From the NCBI GenBank assembly GCA_963739135.1, contig CAVTZG010000017.1, positions 310,001 to 374,000 on the forward strand: a stretch of DNA of 64,000 nucleotides, written 5' to 3'. Origin of the DNA: Palsa-504 sp963739135. GTDB lineage: Bacteria > Actinomycetota > Actinomycetes > Streptosporangiales > Streptosporangiaceae. The first letter of the stretch is position 1; every line of letters begins with the position of its first letter. The notes beneath the pieces were generated by a model that was not told where the DNA came from, did no database searches, and saw nothing but the letters and a program-made list of their open reading frames with translations. The translations under genes and the position numbers were made by a program. Positions 40,436 through 48,363 of this stretch are shown here, in pieces.

Positions 40436-41673
40436 GACGGTTCTCCCAGTCGGCTCGTGACGGACAGGAACCAGTCCTCCAGCGACGCCTGGACCTCGCG
40501 GAGACCGTACACGTCGAGGCCAGCCACGACCAGCCGGCGGTTTAGGTCGGCCACGAGCTCATGCGACGCCCCGGAGGGCAGAGTGACGGTCAGCCCTGCC
40601 CCGGTAAGGGCTGTGCCCGCCGCGATGCCCGCCTGGTCGATGAGCTGGGCCGCCCGGGCGGGTTCATCGCAGTCGATCTGAACGACCGTGGCGCCCGCGC
40701 CGCGGATCAGCTCGTCGATGGAGCCCTGGCGGATGACCCGGCCGTGATCGACGATCGCCACCGCGTCGCAGGTGCGCTGCACCTCGTCGAGCAGGTGCGA
40801 CGACAGCACGACGGTGCGGCCCTCGTCGGCCAGGCTGGCGATCATCGCCCGCATCTCGTGCATGCCAGCCGGGTCGAGCCCGTTCATCGGCTCGTCCAGG
40901 ATCAGCAGTTCCGGGTCAGCGAGCAGGCAGGCGGCCACGCCCAGGCGCTGCCGCATGCCCATCGAGTAGGTGGCCACTTTGTCCCCGGCCCGTTCGGCCA
41001 GACCGACCCGGGCCAGCGACGGCGCGATGCGCTGGCCCGCGTCGCCGCCCCGTGCGGCGGCCAGCAGGCGGAGGTTGTCCTGGCCGGTCAGGTGCGGGTG
41101 AAAACGGGGCTCGTCGACGATTGCCCCGACCCGGGCTAGGGCCCGGCGCCGCTCGGCCGGGACCGGGATGCCGAGCAGCGACATCGTGCCGGCGTCGGCC
41201 CGGGTCAGGCCGAGCAGGGTGCGGATCAGCGTGGTCTTGCCCGCGCCGTTCGGGCCGAGGTAGCCGAAGGCGGAGCCGCGCGGGACGAGCAGATCGACGT
41301 CGTCGACGGCGACGGTGGGCCCGAACCGTTTCCTGAGGCCATGGGCCTCGACCGCCCAGTCGCCGTTCGCGAGGCTGGCGGGCGAGGCGGGCAGGCGGCG
41401 GGCCGGTGCTGGTCCGAGGCTTGGCGGCTCGGAGCTTGGCGCCGGGCTTGGGTCCGGGCTTGGGTCCGGGCTTGGCGCCGCGCTTGATCCGGTTGGCTTG
41501 GAGCCTGGCGGCTCGGGCCTGGTGACCGGGCGCCGGGAGCGGTTGAGGCGCGCCCGTTGGGTGAGGCGGACCGTACCCCAGCCCAGCGCGGCCAGCACCA
41601 GGATCCCCAGGACGATCACCGGGATGTGAGCGTGCGGACCGGGTCCGGCGGCCAGCAGGTCGTTGGTGTTCAT
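40432..41673 (-). CDS. ABC transporter ATP-binding protein with N-terminal membrane helix and Pro/Ser linker
   Basis: 413 residues, about 100 longer than usual. Residues 1-40 hold a membrane helix (IPVIVLGILVLAALGWGTVR). Residues about 45-100 are a Pro/Ser-rich linker with PSPDPSPDPSPAPS repeats. The ATPase begins at about 105: VEAHGLRKRFGPTVAVDDVD, Walker A YLGPNGAGKTTLIRTLLGL, Q-loop-like DEPRFHPHLTGQDNL, signature YSMGMRQRLGVAACL, Walker B LLILDEPMNGLDPAGM and H-loop VLSSHLLDEVQRT. The DrrA-like C-terminal domain follows. ATP hydrolysis would drive the permease next door. The fused anchor is unusual because such ATPases are normally soluble. Confidence 0.9.
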   Translation of the reverse strand: MNTNDLLAAGPGPHAHIPVIVLGILVLAALGWGTVRLTQRARLNRSRRPVTRPEPPGSKPTGSSAAPSPDPSPDPSPAPSSEPPSLGPAPARRLPASPASLANGDWAVEAHGLRKRFGPTVAVDDVDLLVPRGSAFGYLGPNGAGKTTLIRTLLGLTRADAGTMSLLGIPVPAERRRALARVGAIVDEPRFHPHLTGQDNLRLLAAARGGDAGQRIAPSLARVGLAERAGDKVATYSMGMRQRLGVAACLLADPELLILDEPMNGLDPAGMHEMRAMIASLADEGRTVVLSSHLLDEVQRTCDAVAIVDHGRVIRQGSIDELIRGAGATVVQIDCDEPARAAQLIDQAGIAAGTALTGAGLTVTLPSGASHELVADLNRRLVVAGLDVYGLREVQASLEDWFLSVTSRLGEPS

Positions 41674-41760
41674 CGGTGGTTATCGTGGCCGACCGGCGAT
41701 GGCGATGTCATCGTCCCGCGGGATCATCTTTGCCGTCATTCCCGAGGATGACGTGGCGGT

Positions 41761-42319
41761 TCAGGGCGTGGTGACCAGGCCGGATTCGTAGGCGAGGATG
41801 ACGAGCTGGGTGCGGTCGCGGGCACCGAGCTTGGTCAGGATTCGGCTCACGTGGGTCTTGGCCGCGGGGTGCCCTCCTGGGGGCCCGGTCGCCCTCGGTG
41901 AAGTGCGCGATGAGCCTGCGGGTCACGCTCGGGGCCAGCAGCGCCTCGCCGGCGGCGACGGTGCGGATCGCGCTGAGCAGTTCCTCGAGCGGGCGGCTCT
42001 TCAGCGCGAACCCGCTCGCCCCGGCCCGCAGCGCCTCGAAGACGTACTCGTCCAGGTCGAACGTGGTGAGGATGAGCACTCTCGCTGCGGTTATGGCTCG
42101 GTCGCCGGTGATCCGCCGGGTGGCCTCGATCCCGTCCATCACCGGCATCCGGACGTCCATGACCACGACGTCCGGGGCGAGGCTCGCCGCCAGCTCGACC
42201 GCCTGGCGTCCGTCCGCGGCCTGGCCGACGGCGTCCAGATCGTCCTCGGCGTCGATCAGCGACGAGAACGCGGTGCGCAGCAGCGCCTGATCGTCGACGA
42301 CCAGCACCCTGGTCGTCAT
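41761..42319 (-). pseudogene. NarL-family response regulator, HTH largely deleted and frameshifted
   Basis: The receiver domain is intact: MTTRVLVVDDQALLRTAFSS, phospho-Asp in PDVVVMDVRMPVMDGIEATR, LTTFDLDEYVFEALRAGASG and LKSRPLEELLSAIRTVAAGE. After LIAHFTEGDRAP the frame breaks. The native C-terminus continues in another frame as AAKTHVSRILTKLGARDRTQ, then LVILAYESGLVTTP and stop at 41761. About 30-35 residues of the LuxR-type helix-turn-helix (the T.RE.EVL...A.G.sN.EIA part) are missing. The gene cannot make a normal DNA-binding protein. It starts in an ATGA overlap with the kinase remnant. Confidence 0.85.
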
Positions 42320-42943
42320 GCCGCGCCCTCGATCGGGACCTGGGCGGACACCCGGAAGCCCAGGCGTTCGGCGGTCGGCTCGGCGATCAGCTGCCCGCCG
42401 AACGCCGCGATTCGCTCGCGCATCCCGACGATCCCGTGGCCGCCGGCCTGCGGCTCGCCATCGTCGGTCGGCTGCCCGTGCAGCCCCGACGGCGACGGCT
42501 GCGCTCCTGACCGTGAGCGCCGCGAACACCAGCGCCCCGCCGAGGGCGCCGGCGCTGACCGCGACGGCGGGGATCGACACCCGCCGCGGCAGGCCCGAGG
42601 CGACCAGGTACGAGGCGAGCCCGAGCATGATGCCGAACGGCAGCGGGGCATTGCCCACGGCCATGACCAGTGCGTTGACGACGGTGACGGCCGCCAGCAC
42701 CGGCACCGGCCGGCGCCGCAGCGCCGCGATCGGGAGGCACACCGCGAACGCGAGAACAAGGCGCTGGCCCCGGTCATGCGGCCCGGCGGAGACGGCCATC
42801 GTTATCAGGGCCGCGCACAAGGCGAGCAAGGCGACGGGCAGCCACTGGGGCCACCCGGATGCTGCGGGGGCACGGGGCGGGGCCTCGGCCGAATGATCCC
42901 TAGCCACAGCACCGACGGTAACCAGCGGATTCGCCGAGCACAT
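42316..42943 (-). pseudogene. DesK/NarX-type histidine kinase, internal deletion
   Basis: The N-terminal membrane part is present (WLPVALLALCAALITMAVSA, LVLAFAVCLPIAALRRRPVP, LGLASYLVASGLPRR, VSAGALGGALVFAALTVRSA). The sequence then jumps in another frame to the end of the ATPase domain (GHGIVGMRERIAAFGGQLIA, then FRVSAQVPIEG and stop). The dimerisation/phospho-His region and most ATP-binding boxes are gone. The true start may be a GTG near 42904. The cognate response regulator next door is also deleted. Confidence 0.82.
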
Positions 42944-44327
42944 CGGTCTGGAGGATGACGGCCGAGGAAGGTCGCTCGCTCAGTGTCTGCCCGAACCTGA
43001 GCCTGGTCAGTGATGAGCGGGCGGGAGATCGAGGGCGGGGTTGCCGTCGAAGAAGCCGTCGGCCCGGAGCTTGAACCCGACCGTGGTGACCGGCATGACC
43101 GGCCAGTCCTCCGGGGCGGACCACGTGGTGCGCGGTGAACGTGTGCCACAGCACGAGGTCGGTGTTCTCCTGCGGGCGGTCGGCCGCAGTCCACGCGGGC
43201 AGGCCATCCCCGCCGGGGTGCTGGTTGGGGGTATTCGCCGGCCGGGAAGCGCTGGCTGCCAGTAAAGAGCGCTCGGCGGCCCGGATGAGGGTCGGCGTCA
43301 GGGCGGCCATGGCCTGGGCGGCCGGCTCCAGGCCGGGCCGGGCGGTGATGATCCGGACGATGGCCTCGTCCAGCCCGGCGCTGAGCCGGGCGAACGCGGC
43401 CGGCGCAGGGCCCGCCGGGCCGTAGTAGCCGACCGCCTGGAGCATCTCATCTGAGGCCGCGTCCACCAGCTCGGGCATGGCCGCGCCCCGGTCCCGCCAG
43501 GCCTCCAGCTCGCTCAGTTCCGGATCGAACCCCATCTGGGCGAACAGGCCCCGGTAGCCCGCGCCCGGCGGGATGCCGGGCCAGCCCATGGCGTAGCCGA
43601 GCACCTGCGCGCCGAACGCCTGCCGGGCCGCGGCCACGTCGTCGTCGATGCAGACCCGGATGTACATGGTCATCGGGACCGCGCCCGGATCACGGCCAGC
43701 CCGGGCGGCACCCGCATTGATCCGCTCCCGGCTGACCGCGATGCGCTCGGGCGTGGCCCAGTTGAGCAGCGTTCCGTCGGCGATCTCCCCGGCCAGCCGG
43801 AGCATCTGCGGGCCGAGCGCGGCCAGGTACACCGGAGCCGGCGGCAGGTCCGTCAGCCCGAGCGAGGCGGACCGCGGCCACCCCGGGGCGCCCGGGTCCG
43901 CGCCGGCCCTGGCCAGGATCGGCCCAGCCGTGACCTGCTGGCCGGCCAGCAGCCCGCGCACCTCGGTGACGTACTCGCGCATCACCGCGATCGGACGGTC
44001 GGGCAGGCCCACCGAGGCCCAGAACCCCGGCCCGTAACCGCCCGTGCCGAGGCCGAGCACGAACCGCCCCGCGGACAGCTGAGCCAGCGTGGCCGCCTGG
44101 GCCGCCAGGCTCAGCGGGGTCCACATCCGCGCTGCCGGGACAACGGAAGTCCCGGTACGCAGCGAGGTGTCCTGCGACCAGGCCGCGCAGACGTGGAACG
44201 CGTCTGGCACGCCCCCGGCCGGGGTCCACAGGCTCTCGAATCCCAGCCGCGCCGCCTCCCGCGCGGCCGCTCGCAACTGGTCGAACGGAAGGCCGAGCCG
44301 GGCGTCCAGCCCCACGCCAATCATCAT
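42900..44327 (-). CDS. LLM-class (F420-dependent type) oxidoreductase with foreign C-terminal extension
   Basis: The frame has 475 codons; the luciferase-like domain is residues 1 to about 350: MIGVGLDARLGLPFDQLRAA, ARLGFESLWTPAGGVPDAFH, LRTGTSVVPAARMWTPLSLA, RFVLGLGTGGYGPGFW, PVYLAALGPQMLRLAGEIAD and GTLLNWATPERIAVSRERIN. It probably uses F420 in the cytosol; the substrate is unknown. After LLAASASRPAN the frame runs into a piece of copper amine oxidase (NQHPGGDGLPAWTAADRPQE), then past a frameshift into unrelated sequence, and ends beyond the start of the kinase remnant. The native stop is lost; only the first 350 residues should be trusted. Confidence 0.85.
   Translation of the reverse strand: MMIGVGLDARLGLPFDQLRAAAREAARLGFESLWTPAGGVPDAFHVCAAWSQDTSLRTGTSVVPAARMWTPLSLAAQAATLAQLSAGRFVLGLGTGGYGPGFWASVGLPDRPIAVMREYVTEVRGLLAGQQVTAGPILARAGADPGAPGWPRSASLGLTDLPPAPVYLAALGPQMLRLAGEIADGTLLNWATPERIAVSRERINAGAARAGRDPGAVPMTMYIRVCIDDDVAAARQAFGAQVLGYAMGWPGIPPGAGYRGLFAQMGFDPELSELEAWRDRGAAMPELVDAASDEMLQAVGYYGPAGPAPAAFARLSAGLDEAIVRIITARPGLEPAAQAMAALTPTLIRAAERSLLAASASRPANTPNQHPGGDGLPAWTAADRPQENTDLVLWHTFTAHHVVRPGGLAGHAGHHGRVQAPGRRLLRRQPRPRSPARSSLTRLRFGQTLSERPSSAVILQTDVLGESAGYRRCCG
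43007..43240 (-). pseudogene. Copper-containing primary amine oxidase, C-terminal fragment (frameshifted)
   Basis: Reads NQHPGGDGLPAWTAADRPQE and TDLVLWHTFTAHHVVRP in one frame, then EDWPVMPVTTVGFKLRADGF and FDGNPALDLPPAHH with stop in another. These are the very conserved last residues of tyramine/phenethylamine oxidases (copper-ligand His region, 'pEDWPVMPv.tvgFkLkP.gFFd.NPalDvp'). The shift lies at the HVVRP-EDWP junction. The rest of the gene is absent. Confidence 0.85.
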
Positions 44328-44375
44328 GACCTGCAGTATGCCGAACGCCCTGCGCGGCGTGCTTGACGGGGCTGT

Positions 44376-45182
44376 TTACCTGGTCAGGCTCGCAGCGTGC
44401 CTTTCGATGACATACCGGACGGGAAAGGTCAGTTGCTTGGTCAGGGCTTGCTCAAGGGTCAGCAGTACCGGCTTCATGCCTTCCTGGATTACGGTTACAT
44501 CTTCGGGCTCGATCTGCACGCCGGGGATAGCGAGGAAGCTATGCCACTGGTGCGCATCTGAGCCGAGGCGGCAAGAGTCGCCGACGATATCGTCGGTGGC
44601 GACAGGCACCATCTGACTGGCCGTAATACGGACATGCTTAATTCTGATTTCCTCGGCGAGTTCCCGGGCCGCCGCGGCTTCGGGCTCCTCCCCCGCACCG
44701 TCTTCGGGACCTTCCCTGGCATCAACATGACCGCTCGGCACTGTCACAGCGCCGGCCGGAAAGTCTGTTCGCTCGTAGAACAGGAACATGCCATTAAGGC
44801 TGCGGACAAACACGCCGCAACTCTCGTGCCAGAGCCGGCCGTCAGGCCCCTCCCAGAGCCTCATGCTCGGGCCGCGACACTTGCGTCGCTCGTCGCACCG
44901 CCCGCATTTCCGGCAGTAGAAGTGCGTACTGCTGACTTGTCTGCCGGATTCCCGCCAGCCCGTGACATAACAGGAAGGGTTGGAACAGCATTCAGGGCAG
45001 ACCCGTTCAGGTCCCTCCTCATAGCAGCCGATGCACAGCTCGGGACGAAGCCCCGCAGGGCTGCAATGGATTGGATGCGGCCCGCCATGATCACCGAGCA
45101 TCTCGGCCTCCGGCTGGGAGCCGCCGGTCGGCCGGGCATGCGGATCCCGCTCGTCGCCATCGTCATTGGTCCCGGAGAGCAT
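44376..45182 (-). CDS. NUDIX hydrolase with Cys-rich (zinc-ribbon-like) N-terminus
   Basis: 268 residues. Residues about 45-105 have many Cys in CxxC-type pairs (ELCIGCYEEGPERVCPECCS, FYCRKCGRCDERRKCRG), which probably bind zinc. A NUDIX domain follows (residues about 115-260). Its box is SGHVDAREG...GEEPEAAAARELAEEIRI: the REL-x-EE core is intact, but about 8 extra residues sit between the Gly and the first Glu, and the last Gly is Arg. The enzyme would hydrolyse a nucleoside-diphosphate-linked compound, identity unknown. Codon use is less GC-rich than the neighbours, a possible sign of transfer. ATG 45182 has GGGGCAAGGTGAG upstream. Confidence 0.82.
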   Translation of the reverse strand: MLSGTNDDGDERDPHARPTGGSQPEAEMLGDHGGPHPIHCSPAGLRPELCIGCYEEGPERVCPECCSNPSCYVTGWRESGRQVSSTHFYCRKCGRCDERRKCRGPSMRLWEGPDGRLWHESCGVFVRSLNGMFLFYERTDFPAGAVTVPSGHVDAREGPEDGAGEEPEAAAARELAEEIRIKHVRITASQMVPVATDDIVGDSCRLGSDAHQWHSFLAIPGVQIEPEDVTVIQEGMKPVLLTLEQALTKQLTFPVRYVIERHAASLTR

Positions 45183-45591
45183 CTCACCTTGCCCCTTTCG
45201 CGAAACTGCCACCAGAAATAGGCTAACTTTCCGGTCTTCCCCTGGCGGCTTTCGCCACGCGGGCAAGTTGTCCGGCAGGGGTCACCGCCAGGTCGGCGCT
45301 GAGATGAGCGGGCCCGTGACGTTTCCGCGAAGACGCTTTGTGCAGGCTTTCACAAGCTTACGGAAAGCATGGCGAAACCCGGACATCGAGGCACGTGCGA
45401 CGCGGCTAACGCGCCGTGGGCGGCGGCGCGAGTGGCGAGTCGGCCGGGGAAGAGGGGTAGCTGAGGAAGAACCTGGGTCTCGGTCGGTCCGCGGAATTTT
45501 GACCGAACGGACCGGGGTGCGAGCCCGCGGTAAGCCTCGCGCCTGCCCCGCAACCGCAATGCCGGCCTACGCTGATATTTGTAAGCTGGCC
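45183..45591. other. Intergenic region without recognised gene
   Basis: About 410 bases, between the NUDIX start and the truncated cyclase end. It has a degenerate relative of the dispersed element near 45497-45520 (GACCGAACGGACCGGGGTGCG). I see no coding signal. Confidence 0.35.
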
Positions 45592-46419
45592 TCATCGATT
45601 ACGACGCCGAGCTGCGGCTGCACAATGAGGTACTGCGCCAGGCACAGAGACCGCGGCCAGCTCCGCCAGCCAGACCCCGTCGCCGGATCCGTCGAGCAGT
45701 TCGGCGGCCACCTGGAGGGCCAGCCTAGTTTTCCCCGACCCGCCGGCTCCGGTCAGCGTGACCAGGCGGCGGGACTCAACCAGGGCGCGGACCTCGTTCA
45801 TCTCCCGGTCCCGGCCGATGAACGCTGACAGCTGGGCCGGGAGGTTGTTCGGCAGCGCGGGGTTGCCGAGCGAGCGCAGGGGCGGAAAGTCGGCTCGCAG
45901 GCCCGCGGCGTCCAGCTGGAAGATCTGCTCCGGACGTCCCAGGTCTTTCAGCCGCTGGGCGCCGAGATCCCTGAGCGCCGCGCCCGGCGGCAGCGAGTCG
46001 CGTACCAGGGCCGCCGCCGTCTCCGACAGCACGACCTGCCCGCCGTACGCGATGGCCCCCACCCGGGCGGCGCGGTGCACATCCAGGCCCACCAGGCCGC
46101 CGGCGGCCGTCGTGGCGGCCTGACCGGTGTGCATGCCCATCCGCACCCGCACGTGCTCCCCGCTGGGCCACGCCCGGGCCTGCAGGGCACGCTGCATCTC
46201 TATCACCGCCGTCACACAGGCTGTCGGCGAGGAGAACACGGCAAAGAACGCGTCCCCCTGGGTGTCCACCTCCTTGCCGTCGTGAGCGGCCAGGGCCGCG
46301 CGGATCAGCGCCTGGTGGTCTGCCAGCACCCGGCCGTAGTCGCTTTCCCCCAGGCGCCGCAGCAGAGCCGTCGAGCCCTCGATGTCGGTAAACAGGAACG
46401 TGAGAGTCTCCACGAACAC
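45592..46419 (-). CDS. Class III adenylate cyclase with NB-ARC/AAA start, C-terminally truncated
   Basis: 275 residues. The cyclase homology domain is 1 to about 175: TLTFLFTDIEGSTALLRRLG (metal-binding Asp), EVDTQGDAFFAVFSSPTACV (second metal Asp), MGMHTGQAATTAAGGLVGLD and VHRAARVGAIAYGGQVVLSE. A linker (FPPLRSLGNPALPNNLPAQL) and the beginning of an ATPase (FIGRDREMNEVRALVESRRL, VTLTGAGGSGKTRLALQVAA) follow. Homologs are about 900-1100 residues with an ATPase, TPRs and often a LuxR domain. Here everything after LAELAAVS is lost. The cyclase part may still work, but I suspect decay. Confidence 0.82.
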   Translation of the reverse strand: MFVETLTFLFTDIEGSTALLRRLGESDYGRVLADHQALIRAALAAHDGKEVDTQGDAFFAVFSSPTACVTAVIEMQRALQARAWPSGEHVRVRMGMHTGQAATTAAGGLVGLDVHRAARVGAIAYGGQVVLSETAAALVRDSLPPGAALRDLGAQRLKDLGRPEQIFQLDAAGLRADFPPLRSLGNPALPNNLPAQLSAFIGRDREMNEVRALVESRRLVTLTGAGGSGKTRLALQVAAELLDGSGDGVWLAELAAVSVPGAVPHCAAAARRRNR

Positions 46420-46534
46420 AGCGTAAGAGCCCAGGCCAGGCAGCGGCAGGCCGCGTCGATAGCGGAACGGCGCCTGGTGCGGGGACTGTCCGCATCACCA
46501 GCCGAGTGGGTGCTCCTTCGTGTACGCCGTACGC

Positions 46535-47170
46535 CTACCGCTCGTGGACGGTGTAGGTCAGGTGGGTCACCCGCTGCGTCGGCTCCGCGCGGACCGGCTC
46601 CAAGGCCACGCGGCCCGCGTCCACGCCCTCGAACAGGCGGATTCCGGAGCCGAACAGCACGGGTGAGAGCGCGATCGTGAACTCGTCGATCAGGCCGGCG
46701 TTCACGTACTCCAGGATCGTTGCGCCGCCGCCCGCGATGCGGACGTCCCGGTCGCCGGCGGCCTCGCGGGCCTGGTCGAGCGCGGGCTCGATGCCGTCGT
46801 TGACGAAGTGGAAGGTGGTCCCGCCCGGCCGCTCCCAGGGGTCACGCTTCTCGTGCGTCACGACGAAGACCGGCGTGTGGAACGGCGCCTCCTCCGGCCA
46901 CGCCTGCTCTCCGAGGTCGAACATGCGCTTACCCATCACGCTCGCGCCGGTGCGCTCGAACGTCTCCCGCACGATGTCGTTGTCGCGCTCTTCCTCGCCG
47001 CCCTCGCCGAGCTTCAGGTTCTCCCGGAAGAACCGCTGCGGGAATATCCACTGCTGCAGTTCCATCCACTGCGCCATCCAGCGCTGCAGATCCGGGTCGT
47101 CCCTGCGCTCCTCGGGCGCGATGAACCCGTCCAGCGACATCGACACGCTGAAGAACACCTTCCCGGCCAT
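46535..47170 (-). CDS. Dihydrofolate-reductase-like (RibD C-terminal) family protein
   Basis: 211 residues. The RibD_C/DHFR fold is clear: KVFFSVSMSLDGFIAPEERR, RTGASVMGKRMFDLGEQAWP, PVFVVTHEKRDPWERPGGTT, FHFVNDGIEPALDQAREAAG, VRIAGGGATILEYVNAGLID and EFTIALSPVLFGSGIRLFEG. This YyaP/YwjB-type group is NADPH-binding with mostly unknown substrates. It is third in the ArsR-SRPBCC-DHFR-like operon, overlapping the SRPBCC stop by about 4 bases. A start at 47170 or 47173 is possible. Confidence 0.9.
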   Translation of the reverse strand: MAGKVFFSVSMSLDGFIAPEERRDDPDLQRWMAQWMELQQWIFPQRFFRENLKLGEGGEEERDNDIVRETFERTGASVMGKRMFDLGEQAWPEEAPFHTPVFVVTHEKRDPWERPGGTTFHFVNDGIEPALDQAREAAGDRDVRIAGGGATILEYVNAGLIDEFTIALSPVLFGSGIRLFEGVDAGRVALEPVRAEPTQRVTHLTYTVHER

Positions 47171-47676
47171 CATCCCTCAACTCCCGTCCGAACGATCTCG
47201 GTGACGTAGGCAGCCAGGTTGCTCAGGGTCTGCTGGCCGCCCTCGATCGCGTGGTACTTCTCGGCCGCCTCGTCGCGCAGCTCCTTGGTGGGGAACACCG
47301 TGCGCATCTCGATCCGGGTCGCCGCGCCGTCGCGCGCGAACGTCAAGACCGACTCGAAGGCGTTCGGGTCGCCGCGGGACTCACCGTGGAGCAGCGCGAT
47401 CCGCTCCGGCGGGGCGATCTCGGTCCAGGAGATCCACTCCTGGTAGTCCGTCCCGTCCGGTCCGTGCATCACGAAGTCCCACTCCCCGCCGACGCGGAAC
47501 TCGAACGCCCGCGTGGTGGTGGTGAACCCCTCCGGTCCCCACCACCGCGACAGGTGCCGCACCTCGGTGAACGCCTCGAACACCAGCTCCCGTGGGGCAC
47601 TGATGACCCGGGAGATCACGATCTCGCGGTCGGCCGTCGCGGACTGCGCCGGCGCTCCTCGTCCCGTCGCGCTCAT
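47170..47676 (-). CDS. SRPBCC-domain (AHSA1-like) protein
   Basis: 168 residues. Motifs of the AHSA1/CalC group: ADREIVISRVISAPRELVFE, AFTEVRHLSRWWGPEGFTTT, FRVGGEWDFVMHGPDGTDYQ and HAIEGGQQTLSNLAAYV. These START-like proteins bind hydrophobic ligands and are usually paired with an ArsR regulator, as here. ATG 47676 (or the GTG at 47679) follows GGAGGAGTAG, which is also the end of the ArsR gene. It lies between the ArsR and DHFR-like genes with coupled translation. Confidence 0.9.
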   Translation of the reverse strand: MSATGRGAPAQSATADREIVISRVISAPRELVFEAFTEVRHLSRWWGPEGFTTTTRAFEFRVGGEWDFVMHGPDGTDYQEWISWTEIAPPERIALLHGESRGDPNAFESVLTFARDGAATRIEMRTVFPTKELRDEAAEKYHAIEGGQQTLSNLAAYVTEIVRTGVEG

Positions 47677-47679
47677 CAC

Positions 47680-48021
47680 CTACTCCTCCTGCCTTGCCTG
47701 CTTGAGGTCCTGCACGTACTCGTCCAGCCGGTCGAAGCTCTCGTTCCAGAACCGCTCGAACCCGCCGGTCCACTCGTGAACCGGTCGCAGCCCGCGGGCG
47801 TCAAGGCCGTACAGGCGCTGCTTGCCTGCCTTGCGGTCCCGCACCAGCCCGACCTCCCGGAGCACCCGCAGGTGTTTGGACGCCCCCGGCTGGGTCATCC
47901 TCAGCTCCTGGGCCAACTCGGTCACCGGCCGCTCACCCGCCCGCAGCACCACCAGGATCTCCCGGCGCTGCGGCTCGGCGATCGCGTTGAAGACGTCCGA
48001 CGTCGTCGCTGCTCGTGCCAT
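47680..48021 (-). CDS. ArsR-family transcriptional regulator
   Basis: 113 residues. Winged helix: VFNAIAEPQRREILVVLRAG, ERPVTELAQELRMTQPGASK and HLRVLREVGLVRDRKAGKQR. The tail (VHEWTGGFERFWNESFDRLD) is typical of ArsR proteins that sit before AHSA1 genes. No metal-binding Cys are seen. It probably represses its own three-gene operon through the inverted repeat at 48032-48049, just upstream of the ATG. Confidence 0.92.
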   Translation of the reverse strand: MARAATTSDVFNAIAEPQRREILVVLRAGERPVTELAQELRMTQPGASKHLRVLREVGLVRDRKAGKQRLYGLDARGLRPVHEWTGGFERFWNESFDRLDEYVQDLKQARQEE

Positions 48022-48031
48022 GCCGCCATCA

Positions 48032-48049
48032 TATGCTCATATCGGCATA
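48032..48049. promoter_or_regulatory. Inverted repeat TATGC-N8-GCATA upstream of ArsR gene
   Basis: TATGC (48032-48036) and GCATA (48045-48049) flank 8 AT-rich bases, 11 bases upstream of the ArsR start. Size and place fit an ArsR operator. Confidence 0.5.
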
Positions 48050-48363
48050 CGTAAAGCCATCTCCCGCAACAGACCGACCCCGGCGTGCGATACCACGCCA
48101 TGCCCGTCCGCGCTGACCACGACCCGACGTACCCGCTTGCTGCGCTTCACCTACGGAGTGCCTTCCACTTGACGATCCTTGGACCTTCGAACAGCCCGAG
48201 AATCCCAAGCAGGACAGGCACTCCCGTGCTTCTACACGCCGATCAGCTCAGACTGACGTGAAAGACCCGGGCTAAGGTCCCCGACTTGGCAGTTCACGTG
48301 AATATCCCTCATACGTCCGTCGGTCACCTCCTTCGCGGACACCGAGAATCTGCGCCAGCGACA
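48050..48363. other. Intergenic region, no convincing gene
   Basis: Between the ArsR operator and the end of the MFS gene. A minus-strand stretch starting MSLAQILGVREGGDRRTYEG (about 48272-48365) and a plus-strand stretch ending LLRFTYGVPST (48172) look weakly coding, but neither has a ribosome site or a recognised family. Confidence 0.35.

Noticed and set aside
48140..48270. Possible tRNA (TTCGAAC string)
   Set aside because: No cloverleaf arms or acceptor stem can be formed around it.
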